In this document: positions 9,887 to 18,982 of the stretch, piece by piece
How positions within the stretch are numbered: position 1 is the first letter of the stretch
How the letters are laid out: the number at the start of each line of letters is the position of its first letter
Source of the DNA: Gammaproteobacteria bacterium LSUCC0112
Lineage (GTDB): Bacteria; Pseudomonadota; Gammaproteobacteria; Pseudomonadales; Pseudohongiellaceae
Reading direction: 5' to 3'
NCBI GenBank assembly: GCA_004535785.1
Contig: SPIB01000001.1
Coordinates: 226,357-277,754 of the forward strand
DNA length: 51,398 nucleotides
Notes under the pieces: generated by a model
Seen by the model: only the letters and a program-made list of their open reading frames with translations
Database searches by the model: none
What the model was told of the DNA's origin: nothing
Program-made: the position numbers and the translations under genes

Positions 9887-10987
9887 ATGGGTTTTAAATG
9901 CGGTATTGTTGGTCTGCCCAACGTAGGTAAGTCCACGCTGTTCAATGCATTGACCAAAGCCGGTATTGCAGCGGAAAACTTTCCGTTCTGCACCATTGAG
10001 CCAAATTCCGGCATTGTGCCCATGCCTGATCCACGCCTGAACGCGCTGGCAGATATCGTCAAACCCGAGCGCGTTGTGCCCACCACCATGGAATTCGTCG
10101 ACATCGCCGGTCTGGTGGCGGGCGCCTCAAAAGGTGAAGGGCTGGGCAACAAGTTTCTGGCGAATATACGCGAGACCGACGCTATCGCCCACGTGGTACG
10201 ATGTTTTGAAGATGGCAACGTCATCCACGTTGCCAACAGCATCGATCCCAAGCGAGACATCGAGATCATCGACCTTGAATTGATCATGGCCGACCTTGAG
10301 AGCTGTGAGAAACAATTGCAGCGTGTGGCCCGCACGGCCAAGGGCGGTGACAAGGAATCTGTGGCGCAGAAAGAGCTGTTGGAAAAACTTATCCCGCACC
10401 TCAACGAAGGCAAAGCGGCGCGCACCCTGCTGAAAGATCTGAGTGACGATGACAAACGTCTGGCAAAGACCTTCCATCTGCTGACCACCAAACCGGTGAT
10501 GTACATCGCCAACGTGGCTGAAGACGGCTTCGAGAACAACCCGCTGCTCGACGTGGTGAAAGCCATCGCTGATGCAGAAGGCGCGATTGTGGTGCCGGTA
10601 TGCAACAAGATTGAAGCCGAAATCGCTGAACTGGATGATCCGGAAGAAATGCAGATGTTTCTGGAAAGCATGGGCATGACAGAACCCGGTCTGAACCGCG
10701 TGATCCGCGCCGGTTACTCGTTGCTCAATCTGCAGACCTATTTTACCGCCGGGGTAAAGGAAGTGCGGGCATGGACCGTCAAGGTAGGCGCCACGGCCCC
10801 GCAATCGGCCGCTGCAATCCATACCGATTTTGAGAAAGGTTTTATCCGCGCCGAAGTGATCGCCTATGACGACTACATTCAGTACAAAGGCGAAGCCGGT
10901 ACCAAGGATGCAGGGAAATGGCGACTGGAAGGCAAGGATTACATCGTCAAGGACGGCGATGTCATGCACTTCCGGTTTAATGTCTAA
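9887..10987 (+). CDS. ychF: Ribosome-binding ATPase YchF
   Basis: YchF (OLA1 family) is an Obg-like P-loop protein that prefers ATP, binds ribosomes and affects stress responses. The P-loop GLPNVGKST is at 9-17. [21 protein letters not shown] is the G3/switch region. The NKxE-type G4 motif reads CNKIEAE, explaining the ATP preference. The C-terminus is a TGS domain, ending [17 protein letters not shown]. Length is 366 (E. coli 363). Its end converges with the propeller gene, with 5 bases between stops. Confidence 0.97.
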   Translation: MGFKCGIVGLPNVGKSTLFNALTKAGIAAENFPFCTIEPNSGIVPMPDPRLNALADIVKPERVVPTTMEFVDIAGLVAGASKGEGLGNKFLANIRETDAIAHVVRCFEDGNVIHVANSIDPKRDIEIIDLELIMADLESCEKQLQRVARTAKGGDKESVAQKELLEKLIPHLNEGKAARTLLKDLSDDDKRLAKTFHLLTTKPVMYIANVAEDGFENNPLLDVVKAIADAEGAIVVPVCNKIEAEIAELDDPEEMQMFLESMGMTEPGLNRVIRAGYSLLNLQTYFTAGVKEVRAWTVKVGATAPQSAAAIHTDFEKGFIRAEVIAYDDYIQYKGEAGTKDAGKWRLEGKDYIVKDGDVMHFRFNV

Positions 10988-10992
10988 CCGGT

Positions 10993-13515
10993 TTAAATAA
11001 CGGGTAGATACCCCAGGCCAACTTGTGAGAGACCAACCAGATCGATATTGACCAGGTTCAGATCGGTGTCAGCCGCCATCACGCCGAGGGATGCCGGGGA
11101 ATATTCCTGTCTGTCCAACAACCCCACATACAAGGCTCGCTCATCCGCTGATGGCTTAACACCTACTACATTGGAATACAGCAGATCGACTGCTTGCCCG
11201 TGGTTGAAGCCTTGACCGAGTGCGACCTCGAGCGCCAGGCCCATCACGGTCTCGTAACTCATACCATGATCGAGCAGATCCAGTCCGATACCAACATATG
11301 TTTTATTGGACACTGCACTGGCACCAAAGACTGCACCCAGAATTTTAGCAACCTGACCTGCATGCCCCGCCAGATCCAGAGCCACCCCCATATCGGAATA
11401 CCGGATTCTCTCGATATTGCGCAACTGATCATGGCCGCTGATGGCGTCTACTGACTCGACATCCCACTGTCCGGGGCCCATCAGTTTCAATGTGAAGTGG
11501 GCCGCCGGATGTGCGTATTGGATAGTGTCCAATCCGTCGCCTCCTTCAACAATCTCATTCCCGGGTCGTGCAAAAAATACATCATTACCCGGCGTTGGCA
11601 ACACAGGTCCAATCGGTGGAAGATTACCGCCCTCCTGACTCGGGTTGACAGGTAACCCCCGAGTCCAGATTGTCAATGCCCGTTCACCGGGCGTATCCAT
11701 GTCGCGACTGGCCACCAATAACGTAGCACCATCCTGAGTCAGATAACTCCATTGAGCTTGCTCACCTCCCCCAATTTCCGTATCTGTTTTGTCTGTGCTT
11801 CGTGACAGTATCTTGCCGCTGAAATCGGCAATAACAACCAAACCCCGGTCGGCTTGAATCAGATACCTGCTGTCTGGTGAAAATAAGGCTGTCGCCGCCA
11901 TGCCCGTCTGGCCCAGCAATTCGCCGGTCCGTGCGTCAAAAATATCACCGTAAAAATTAGCAACATACTTCCCATCCGGGGATATCACAGCATCCAATGA
12001 CCCCGTTTGTCGTGACCAGAGAATAGCGCCAGTTTCCGCATCCAATACCGAGGTATCTTTGGATTTTGTCCCAACGGCGATAAGACCGGCCTGCTCATGA
12101 ACCGCCAGTCCGTTCACGAATGGCCAGCCACCAACAAATGCCTTCCATAGCGGGTTGCCTGATTCTGCCTCCAGCTTCACCAGGTAACCATCACCGGAGC
12201 CAACATAAAGAAACTGGTCGACAAACTGGAGTTTCCTGACCTGACCAAATGTCCCAGCGGGCTTTTGCCAGACAAGCGCACCCGTTTTTGCATCATGGAT
12301 ACCCAATGCGCCTTGTGATGAACCAGCCGCCACGTATGAACCATCATCACTGATAGCGGCTTCCAGACCTTCCAGGTAAGGAACATCACCGGTCACTTTC
12401 CATAATAATTGACCATTACCGCCATCCAGCACACCCAATGTCCAACTACCTGCAGCAAACCGGCTGATGTCCGGGTTTACCAGAAACACCACTCTACTGC
12501 CGTCAGCTGTCATATCGCCACCCCAGGTTTCCCAGCCTGGCGCATATTCCCAAAGCAACTCACCACTGAAACTGTACTTGCGAATCACCGAGGTTGCACG
12601 TAGTGCAGCATCCGCCACATCGTCACCCGGATCCGACCAATTCTCCTGTCCCGGAATCAAGACAACAGTTTTTTCTGACTCACTGACTGCACCCCGCCAA
12701 AACCCTGTTGGCGCATCTTCTGCTACCGCAACATGATAGCCATAGTCGAGCGCGGGTGAGGGTTCGAGCATGATTGTGCCCGCCGTCGCCAATTGGTTTG
12801 CTGTGAGAGTCTGAGACTGAACGTTGTCGGCCGTTATACGGATAACCCAATCATCACGCACAGGAACACGCGTCGCAAACGTGGCCTGGGATCCGGAAAA
12901 CACAAGCTCAACCGGGTACCAACGACTGTAGGGCGTTGCAATTTCTACGGTCAAACCGGGTGCCAGGCCTGTTAGCCCAGCAATAGTGCCAGACAGTGTT
13001 TGACCGCTTTCTATCACGGACGATGATGTTGTGCGGAACGCATTTATACCAAAATCGTTCCGAATGAAGGAAATTGCCTGCGTCAATTTGCCTGCCAACA
13101 AGGGATCAGATGTTGGGTCGGGACGATGGAAGGCGGCGTTATCCTTGGCCAGAATGAAGTCGATAACATACGTTTTGGACTCACCAGCGACCGGCGGTTT
13201 ATTGCCAAAGCGGTCTTCATAGATACCTTGCAGCCACGTTTGAGCGATGTAACTTTCACCCGGCGCCAGATCTATGTTTCCGCCATTCGGGAAGACAGCA
13301 AAACCGCCATCTCCGCTGACACGCGGGTAGTCAGCCAGGCCTTGGACGGCCATTTGAAAATGTATATTCTCAATCGGCTGATCACCAATATTGGTAATCC
13401 TGATCTTTGCATTCCGATCTTTACTGTCCAGATCATAGTCAAGCAACAACGGCCCTGTATATTCGATTTTCAGATTGTTCCATACAACGGGAACCGCAGC
13501 TTCCAGTGCGCTCAT
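10993..13515 (-). CDS. Large beta-propeller protein with RTX-like C-terminal tail (putative type I-secreted)
   Basis: 840 residues with no Sec signal peptide. Residues ~1-150 look like an Ig-like/beta-sandwich domain (YTGPLLLDYDLDSKDRNAKIRITN). Residues ~250-620 form a PQQ/WD40-like propeller with repeats such as DGSYVAAGSSQGALGIHDAKTGALVW and DQFLYVGSGDGYLVKLEAESGNPLW. Residues ~640-700 resemble an RTX segment (GNDVFFARPGNEIVEGGDGLDTIQY) with one degenerate nonapeptide. The final ~120 residues, ending LNLVNIDLVGLSQVGLGYL, resemble tails I recall from type I-exported proteins. A missing leader plus an RTX tail implies export by an ABC/TolC system, but none is encoded in the window. AAAGGG precedes the ATG. 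Ligand and function are unknown. Confidence 0.8.
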   Translation of the reverse strand: MSALEAAVPVVWNNLKIEYTGPLLLDYDLDSKDRNAKIRITNIGDQPIENIHFQMAVQGLADYPRVSGDGGFAVFPNGGNIDLAPGESYIAQTWLQGIYEDRFGNKPPVAGESKTYVIDFILAKDNAAFHRPDPTSDPLLAGKLTQAISFIRNDFGINAFRTTSSSVIESGQTLSGTIAGLTGLAPGLTVEIATPYSRWYPVELVFSGSQATFATRVPVRDDWVIRITADNVQSQTLTANQLATAGTIMLEPSPALDYGYHVAVAEDAPTGFWRGAVSESEKTVVLIPGQENWSDPGDDVADAALRATSVIRKYSFSGELLWEYAPGWETWGGDMTADGSRVVFLVNPDISRFAAGSWTLGVLDGGNGQLLWKVTGDVPYLEGLEAAISDDGSYVAAGSSQGALGIHDAKTGALVWQKPAGTFGQVRKLQFVDQFLYVGSGDGYLVKLEAESGNPLWKAFVGGWPFVNGLAVHEQAGLIAVGTKSKDTSVLDAETGAILWSRQTGSLDAVISPDGKYVANFYGDIFDARTGELLGQTGMAATALFSPDSRYLIQADRGLVVIADFSGKILSRSTDKTDTEIGGGEQAQWSYLTQDGATLLVASRDMDTPGERALTIWTRGLPVNPSQEGGNLPPIGPVLPTPGNDVFFARPGNEIVEGGDGLDTIQYAHPAAHFTLKLMGPGQWDVESVDAISGHDQLRNIERIRYSDMGVALDLAGHAGQVAKILGAVFGASAVSNKTYVGIGLDLLDHGMSYETVMGLALEVALGQGFNHGQAVDLLYSNVVGVKPSADERALYVGLLDRQEYSPASLGVMAADTDLNLVNIDLVGLSQVGLGYLPVI

Positions 13516-13671
13516 ACGCTTACCCTTTCAAGTCCAAAATTTTTTTTTACTCTGTATAGCACATAAGGTATTCAATAAAAAGAACGTCAACCGCTTCGTT
13601 GCAGGTGATAAAAAAAGACCGCGCAAGTGTTATCCGAGTCATACAGTCGCGTTTTACAATCAGGTTCAATC

Positions 13672-13700
13672 TTGACAAGTTCCGCTCAGTTAGACAGAAT
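13672..13700 (+). promoter_or_regulatory. Promoter of tRNA-Met
   Basis: TTGACA at 13672-13677 is a perfect sigma-70 -35. A 17-base spacer leads to CAGAAT at 13695-13700 as -10, and the mature tRNA begins 14 bases later. This is the best promoter match in the window. Confidence 0.8.
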
Positions 13701-13714
13701 GCGCGCCTTGCGAT

Positions 13715-13791
13715 GGCTACGTAGCTCAGTTGGTTAGAGCACAGCACTCATAATGCTGGGGTCAGTGGTTCAAATCCACTCGTAGCTACCA
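13715..13791 (+). tRNA. tRNA-Met (elongator, anticodon CAU)
   Basis: A 77-base cloverleaf with acceptor GGCTACG/CGTAGCT (G1-U72 wobble), discriminator A and encoded CCA at 13789-13791. Anticodon stem CAGCA/TGCTG encloses loop CTCATAA with CAT at 13749-13751. The overall sequence closely parallels E. coli elongator tRNA-Met, and the paired first position rules out initiator tRNA-fMet. tRNA-Ile2 also has a CAT anticodon, but the body fits Met. Confidence 0.94.
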
Positions 13792-13847
13792 CCTCTTTTA
13801 ATCTGCCATATTAATCTGCCCTTTTTGAACTTGATCAGGCCCACACG

Positions 13848-14576
13848 ATGACCGAGGGTACAGAGAGCAGTAAAACATCCCAGCCAGCCAAAAAGTCCGG
13901 CAGCGGCTTCCTCGGCAATCTTGCGTTTAACATCATCATCCCGGTTGTCATTCTGACGCGCTTCAGCGGCGAAGACAGTCTTGGCCCGGCATGGAGCATT
14001 GTACTGGCACTGAGTTTCCCGATTGGTTATGGTCTGTGGGATCTGAAAGGCAGTGGCAAGGTCAACCCCTTTTCTGTGCTGGGTATTGTCAGTGTCATGC
14101 TCACCGGTGGGATCAGTCTGCTTGAACTGGATCCGCAATACATTGCCATCAAAGAAGCCGCGATCCCCGGCATCATCGGAATTGCTGTGCTGGGCAGCCA
14201 ATATACCCGTTTCCCGCTGGTCAGAACCTTGATCCTGAATGGCCAGATGATCCGCGTGGATGAGCTTTACGCCGCTCTGGCAGCCCATGGCAATACTGAT
14301 GCGTTCGGGCGGCGCATGGCACAGGCCTCTTACATCGTGGCAGCCTCGTTTTTCCTCTCGTCATCACTCAATTACATCCTCGCTCGCGTTATTCTCGTGA
14401 GTCCTCCCGGCACCCCGGAATACACGGCCGAGCTTGGTCGCATGACTGCGCTCAGTTACCCGGTGATTGCCATCCCCAGTATGATCGTGCTGATGATTGC
14501 CATCTGGTTTGTGTTTTCCAGCATAAAACGCCTTACTGGCAAAAGCCTTGAATGCTTCCTCGTAGACCAAGGCTAA
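13848..14576 (+). CDS. VC0807-like integral membrane protein
   Basis: 242 residues with a charged cytoplasmic N-terminus (TEGTESSKTSQPAKKSG), then about six hydrophobic segments, for example NLAFNIIIPVVILTRF, WSIVLALSFPIGYGLWDL and YPVIAIPSMIVLMIAIWFVF. It resembles an uncharacterised family named after Vibrio VC0807. No transport signature or catalytic motif is visible. It begins 57 bases after tRNA-Met and might share its transcript. The family call is from memory and the function is unknown. Confidence 0.7.
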   Translation: MTEGTESSKTSQPAKKSGSGFLGNLAFNIIIPVVILTRFSGEDSLGPAWSIVLALSFPIGYGLWDLKGSGKVNPFSVLGIVSVMLTGGISLLELDPQYIAIKEAAIPGIIGIAVLGSQYTRFPLVRTLILNGQMIRVDELYAALAAHGNTDAFGRRMAQASYIVAASFFLSSSLNYILARVILVSPPGTPEYTAELGRMTALSYPVIAIPSMIVLMIAIWFVFSSIKRLTGKSLECFLVDQG

Positions 14577-14684
14577 ACGCCTGCTGTTGATCTGAATCAA
14601 AACGAATGGTCATTAACCTGCCTACACTCGGACCCTGAGTTGTTATGCAGTTTTGGACTTTCAGCAGATCAAGGAGCTATTCAA

Positions 14685-15083
14685 ATGAAAAAATTCAGCA
14701 GCATGCTGTTGGCAGTCGGGTTTTGTGTGGCATTGCCGGCATCCGCGCAAACCATGATTGAAGGTGTATATCTGTCATCATCTGGCGAAAATGGCCGCGG
14801 CGGGTGCACCTTGGAAATCAAAAGTCTGGGCAAATCCCCTAAATATGGCGACGATCTGTACGCACTGATTTCCAGTGGCGAAGGTGCCTGTGAGTGGACA
14901 GCCGTGGGCTTGGCCAAGAACTTTGGCATCAGCGCCGGCATGGTCAGCAGTGGTGGCATGAGCGGTTATGTCAGCGCCAAGTGGCCGTTTGGTCCCGGTG
15001 GTGGGCGCTTGGAAATTGCCTCATTCGAGCTTAATGGCACACCACTGAACACGGTGATGTTTACCAAAGCCGACGCTAAATAA
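14685..15083 (+). CDS. Small secreted glycine-rich protein
   Basis: 132 residues. The ATG is chosen because AAGGAG lies 8-9 bases upstream (14671-14676) and the encoded MKKFSSMLLAVGFCVALPASA is a clear Sec signal peptide. The mature part is glycine- and serine-rich with two cysteines (GGCTLEI and EGACEW) that could form a disulfide, and probably beta-rich. I recognise no family. It converges on the iron transporter operon. Confidence 0.7.
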   Translation: MKKFSSMLLAVGFCVALPASAQTMIEGVYLSSSGENGRGGCTLEIKSLGKSPKYGDDLYALISSGEGACEWTAVGLAKNFGISAGMVSSGGMSGYVSAKWPFGPGGGRLEIASFELNGTPLNTVMFTKADAK

Positions 15084-15115
15084 ACAGCCTGATACGCTGC
15101 TACTCAGACAAGAAC

Positions 15116-16159
15116 TCAGCGAGGAAATGCAACCAGGTGGTCCATCTCCACCTTGATGCCGATCTGCGTGTTTTTACCGTGCGCATGGTGACTGGGTACC
15201 AGACTCAGCACCCGCGCGCCGCTGTCCAGTTCCAGTGTGTACAAAAACTGTGAGCCTCTGAAGGCCTTGTCGATGACTTTGGCAGTCGATGGACTGTGAT
15301 CGTCGTGGATCACATCATCCGGGCGAATCAACACCGACACCCCTTCCCCTGCCGCAAACCCCAGCGGTTGATCGGTATGCAGCACACCCAGCTCGGTCTG
15401 CACATGCAAATCGTCCACCACGGTCCCCGGCAAAAAGACACCTTCCCCCACAAAGTCAGCCACATAGGCATTGGCTGGTTCATGATACAACTCAAATGCC
15501 GGACTCCACTGTTGCAGCGTGCCTGCACTCATCACCCCGATCTCATCCGCCATCGCAAAGGCTTCATACTGATTGTGGCTAACCAAAATGGTGGTAATGC
15601 CGTCAGCTTTTAACACCAGGCGGATTTCACGTGCGATTTGCTCACGTAATTCCACGTCCAGACTGGCAAAGGGTTCATCCAACAGCAGAATACGCGGTTT
15701 TGGTGCCATGGCCCGTGCGATGGCGACTCGCTGCTGCTGGCCGCCGGACAAACGATGTGGCCAAGCATCCAGCAGTTCGGTGATGCGCAACATGGTCGCT
15801 AACTCATCAACCCGTTGTCGACGCGCGGTGCTGCTCAGCGCACGCAAACCAAAGGCAATGTTGTCGCGCACCGTCATATGCGGGAACAAGGCATAGTCCT
15901 GAAACACCATGCCTACCTGACGTTTTTCAACCGGCAACTGCCATCCGGCAGCGCTGACACGTTCCCCGGCAATCAGGATGGCGCCATCGCTGACCGGTTC
16001 AAAACCGGCAATTGCACGCAGCAAGGTGGTTTTGCCACAGCCACTCGGTCCAAGCAAACAGCCGATATCGCCGGATTTCAGCGTCAAACTGATCTGACGC
16101 ACAATCGGCGTTTTCTCCAGCTCTACAGAAACATGTTGCAGTTCAAGCGCGTTTGTCAT
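15116..16159 (-). CDS. fbpC: Ferric iron ABC transporter, ATP-binding protein
   Basis: This is the nucleotide-binding subunit of an FbpABC-type ferric importer. Walker A GPSGCGKTT is at 37-45, the signature LSGGQQQR at 137-144, Walker B ILLLDEP at 157-163 and the switch histidine in ILVSHNQ. A C-terminal TOBE-like regulatory domain (~240-347) follows, as in FbpC and PotA. The 347 residues match FbpC proteins. The start overlaps fbpB by 17 bases. It is the third gene of the fbpA-fbpB-fbpC operon, read leftward and behind a Fur box. Confidence 0.92.
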   Translation of the reverse strand: MTNALELQHVSVELEKTPIVRQISLTLKSGDIGCLLGPSGCGKTTLLRAIAGFEPVSDGAILIAGERVSAAGWQLPVEKRQVGMVFQDYALFPHMTVRDNIAFGLRALSSTARRQRVDELATMLRITELLDAWPHRLSGGQQQRVAIARAMAPKPRILLLDEPFASLDVELREQIAREIRLVLKADGITTILVSHNQYEAFAMADEIGVMSAGTLQQWSPAFELYHEPANAYVADFVGEGVFLPGTVVDDLHVQTELGVLHTDQPLGFAAGEGVSVLIRPDDVIHDDHSPSTAKVIDKAFRGSQFLYTLELDSGARVLSLVPSHHAHGKNTQIGIKVEMDHLVAFPR

Positions 16160-17840
16160 GACCGGGTCGTGATGCTGAAATTGAAAGGCTGATGATAATA
16201 ACAGGAATAATGCCGGCCAGAACGATCATCAAGGCAGACGCTGCTGCCTCTGTCAATCGCTCCTGATTGGCCAGTTCATAGGTGCGGATGGCCAACGTAT
16301 TAAAATTAAACGGGCGCAGGATCAAGGTGGCTGGCAGCTCTTTCAGTACGTCCACAAATACCAGCAAAGCGGCGGTCAGCAAACTGCCTTTCAGCATCGG
16401 CATATGGATGCGCCTGAGAATCTGCCAGGAACCCAGTCCCATGGAGCGACCGGCATCATCCATACTGGGTTTGATTTTGCCAAGGCCTGCGTCCATGGTG
16501 TTCATGGCGACCGGTAAAAACCGCACGACATAGGCAAACACCACGGCAATCAGTGTGCCGCTCATCAGCAGACCTGTGGTGATACCAAACTGCGCCCGCA
16601 TCCAGGCATCCAGCGAATTATCAAACCAGGCAAACGGTATGAGCACGCCGACCGCAATCACCGTGCCCGGCACTGCATAACCGAGCCCCAAAATACGCGT
16701 GGCGGTGCGCATCGGCATACCGGGCTGCAGCCGTTTTGCATAACTGATAAACATGCCAAGCATCAAGGCAATCAGGGCGGCAGTAAACGCCAGGCGCAGG
16801 CTGTTAAAAATCAACTGGCTGAAAGCGCTGAAATCTACCAGCGCACGGGTATCCCACGCCCACAAGGCCAATTGCAGGAAGGGAATCAGAAAACCGAACA
16901 AGACGGGCACCAGACAATAAACCAATGCACCTGCCAGCTTCCAGCCCTTGAGTTTGATCTGTGGCAACCGGGAATATCGCGTGCTGGTGTGATGATAACG
17001 TGCCCGGTTGCGCGACCATTGTTCAGCAATCACCAGTACCAGAATAAACAACATCAACACGGCAGACAGCTGCGCCGCCGCCGTGGCACTGCCCATGCCA
17101 AACCAGGTGCGAAAGATGCCGGCTGTAAAACTGGAGATACCGAAATATTGCACCGTGCCGTAATCAGCCAGCGTCTCCATCAATACCAAGGCCAGACCCG
17201 CCATAATTGCGGGTCGCGCCAGTGGCACGGCTACCCGACTGAAGGCCTGCCAAGGGCTGGCACCCAGGGTGCGTGAGACTTCCAGCACACACACGGATTG
17301 TTCGAGAAATGCCATGCGCGAGAGCAAATACACATAGGGGTACAACACCAGTGACAGCATGGTAATCGCGCCACCGGTCGACCGAATCTGCGGAAACCAG
17401 TAGTCACCAAAGCGCAGGTCAAAGGTGTCGCGGATAAACCCCTGAACCGGACCTGCAACATCCAGCATGCCAGTGTAGGTGTAGGCAATAATATAGGCAG
17501 GCATCGCCAGCGGCAGTACCAATGCCCATTCCAGCCAACGGCTGCCGGGAAAACGCGTCATGGTCACCAACCAGGCTGGCACGACACCCAGTATCAGCAC
17601 GAGCACCCCTACACCCAGCATCAATTGCAAGGACTGCGAGATGTAAGACCATAACAAGGTGTCAACGAGGTGCTGCCAGACACCATCGCTGCTATCAAAT
17701 ATCGAGGTAAATATGGTGAGGACAGGCACACTCAGCAGGACACATAACACCATGATGGCGAGCAGTGAGCCATGTTTGCCCACGCGCGCCAGCAGTGTCT
17801 GTGTATCACGATGCTGAGAAGAGAGTGCCTTGTCAGTCAA
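16143..17840 (-). CDS. fbpB: Ferric iron ABC transporter, permease
   Basis: 565 residues with about twelve membrane segments, built as two fused permease halves as usual for FbpB. Two EAA-like loops contact the ATPase: EVSRTLGASPWQAFSRVAVP in the first half and DAGRSMGLGSWQILRRIHMP in the second. It moves iron from the periplasmic FbpA to the cytoplasm. The start lies 10 bases after the fbpA stop. TTG-like starts further in are unlikely because the cytoplasmic N-terminal segment precedes the first helix naturally. Confidence 0.93.
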   Translation of the reverse strand: MTDKALSSQHRDTQTLLARVGKHGSLLAIMVLCVLLSVPVLTIFTSIFDSSDGVWQHLVDTLLWSYISQSLQLMLGVGVLVLILGVVPAWLVTMTRFPGSRWLEWALVLPLAMPAYIIAYTYTGMLDVAGPVQGFIRDTFDLRFGDYWFPQIRSTGGAITMLSLVLYPYVYLLSRMAFLEQSVCVLEVSRTLGASPWQAFSRVAVPLARPAIMAGLALVLMETLADYGTVQYFGISSFTAGIFRTWFGMGSATAAAQLSAVLMLFILVLVIAEQWSRNRARYHHTSTRYSRLPQIKLKGWKLAGALVYCLVPVLFGFLIPFLQLALWAWDTRALVDFSAFSQLIFNSLRLAFTAALIALMLGMFISYAKRLQPGMPMRTATRILGLGYAVPGTVIAVGVLIPFAWFDNSLDAWMRAQFGITTGLLMSGTLIAVVFAYVVRFLPVAMNTMDAGLGKIKPSMDDAGRSMGLGSWQILRRIHMPMLKGSLLTAALLVFVDVLKELPATLILRPFNFNTLAIRTYELANQERLTEAAASALMIVLAGIIPVIIISLSISASRPGHDKRA

Positions 17841-17850
17841 ACCGGTTCCT

Positions 17851-18879
17851 TCAACGCCAGCCGGCCCTGTCCATCAGGCGAACGGCCTCGGCATTATGGA
17901 TACCCAGTTGCTCCAGAGCAAGTGAGTCCGCTTTGAACTCACCCCAGGATTGCAGCGTTGCGCTGACTGGCACGCCCGGACGTACCGGGAATTCATTGTT
18001 GGCTTCCGCATACCAGGTTTGCGACTCATCGCTCACCAGAAACTCAAGCAACTGAATGGCTTCCGCACGATTAGGTGCATGCGCACTCAGGCCGGCACCA
18101 CTGATATTGATATGGGCACCACGATCCTGTTGATTAGGCCAGAACACAGCCACTTTGGAGGCCTGCTCGCGCTGTTCGGCACTGGTGGCATTGATCATAC
18201 CGGCCAGGTAATAGGTGTTCACAATCGCCAGCTCACACTGTCCAATGGCGACTGCTGCAATCTGATCACGGTCGCCGCCTTGCGGTTGTCGCGCAAAATT
18301 GGCCACCAGACCTTTAGCCCACTGTTCGGTTTTTTCAACACCATGATGACTGATCATCGCCGCTGTCATGGACTGGTTGTAAATATTGGATGACGAACGT
18401 ATGCAGATTTTGCCTTTCCATTTGGGATCTGCCAGATCTTCATAAGTGGATAGCTGTGCTGGATCTACACGCTCTTTGTCGTAAACCACCACGCGCGAGC
18501 GCAGTGACACGCCAAACCATTCGCCTTCCGAATCGCGATACTGAGACGGGATGTTGGCTTTCAGCACGTCGGAATCAACTGACTGCAACAATCCCATTTC
18601 CTTGGCGCGCAACAAACGACCTACATCAACGGTTAACAGCAGGTCCGCTGGGGAATTTGCACCCTCCAGCTCAAGACGGGTGGTCAGCTCATCTGCACCC
18701 GCAGTGATCAGGTTAACAGTGATGCCAGTCTCAGCGGTAAACCGGTCAAGTACCGGCTTGATGAGATTCTCCTCACGGCCGGAATACACGTTGACTTCGG
18801 CGGCGTGCGCGGCAGATACAACAGACAGACCGGCCGCTATGGCAGACACGGCAAACATCGACAGGAATAATTTTTTCAT
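17851..18879 (-). CDS. fbpA: Ferric iron ABC transporter, periplasmic binding protein
   Basis: 342 residues with a Sec signal peptide cleaved after about residue 26 (SAAHA), then VNVYSGREENLIKPVL, the standard opening of FbpA/FutA iron-binding proteins. The paired tyrosines in NTYYLAG (Y223-Y224) are the iron-coordinating pair of this class. It captures ferric iron in the periplasm and passes it to FbpB. It is the first gene of the operon. A Fur-box match at 18915-18933 lies 36 bases upstream, so repression by iron-loaded Fur is likely. Confidence 0.94.
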   Translation of the reverse strand: MKKLFLSMFAVSAIAAGLSVVSAAHAAEVNVYSGREENLIKPVLDRFTAETGITVNLITAGADELTTRLELEGANSPADLLLTVDVGRLLRAKEMGLLQSVDSDVLKANIPSQYRDSEGEWFGVSLRSRVVVYDKERVDPAQLSTYEDLADPKWKGKICIRSSSNIYNQSMTAAMISHHGVEKTEQWAKGLVANFARQPQGGDRDQIAAVAIGQCELAIVNTYYLAGMINATSAEQREQASKVAVFWPNQQDRGAHINISGAGLSAHAPNRAEAIQLLEFLVSDESQTWYAEANNEFPVRPGVPVSATLQSWGEFKADSLALEQLGIHNAEAVRLMDRAGWR

Positions 18880-18914
18880 AACCGACTCCCAGACCTGGAT
18901 TTGACTCAGAATGG

Positions 18915-18933
18915 GCGAATGATAATTACTCTC
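18915..18933 (-). promoter_or_regulatory. Fur box upstream of fbpABC
   Basis: GCGAATGATAATTACTCTC matches 14 of 19 positions of the Fur consensus GATAATGATAATCATTATC, including the unbroken AATGATAAT core. It sits 36 bases upstream of the fbpA start codon, where it would overlap the promoter. The site is near-palindromic, so strand is nominal. Confidence 0.75.
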
Positions 18934-18982
18934 ATTTATGTTTGCAATCAGTATTTGTCTTGCCGTGTTGCGTCAGATCAAC

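Noticed and set aside
8573-10969. Minus-strand open frames of 269-307 codons opposite rplY, pth and ychF
   Set aside because: They lie wholly over highly conserved rightward genes and encode low-complexity or His/Arg-rich products; antisense shadows caused by codon bias.
13555-13640. AT-rich stretch with T and A runs upstream of the propeller gene as a terminator
   Set aside because: The runs are not preceded by a stable stem; more likely promoter-region sequence for the leftward gene.
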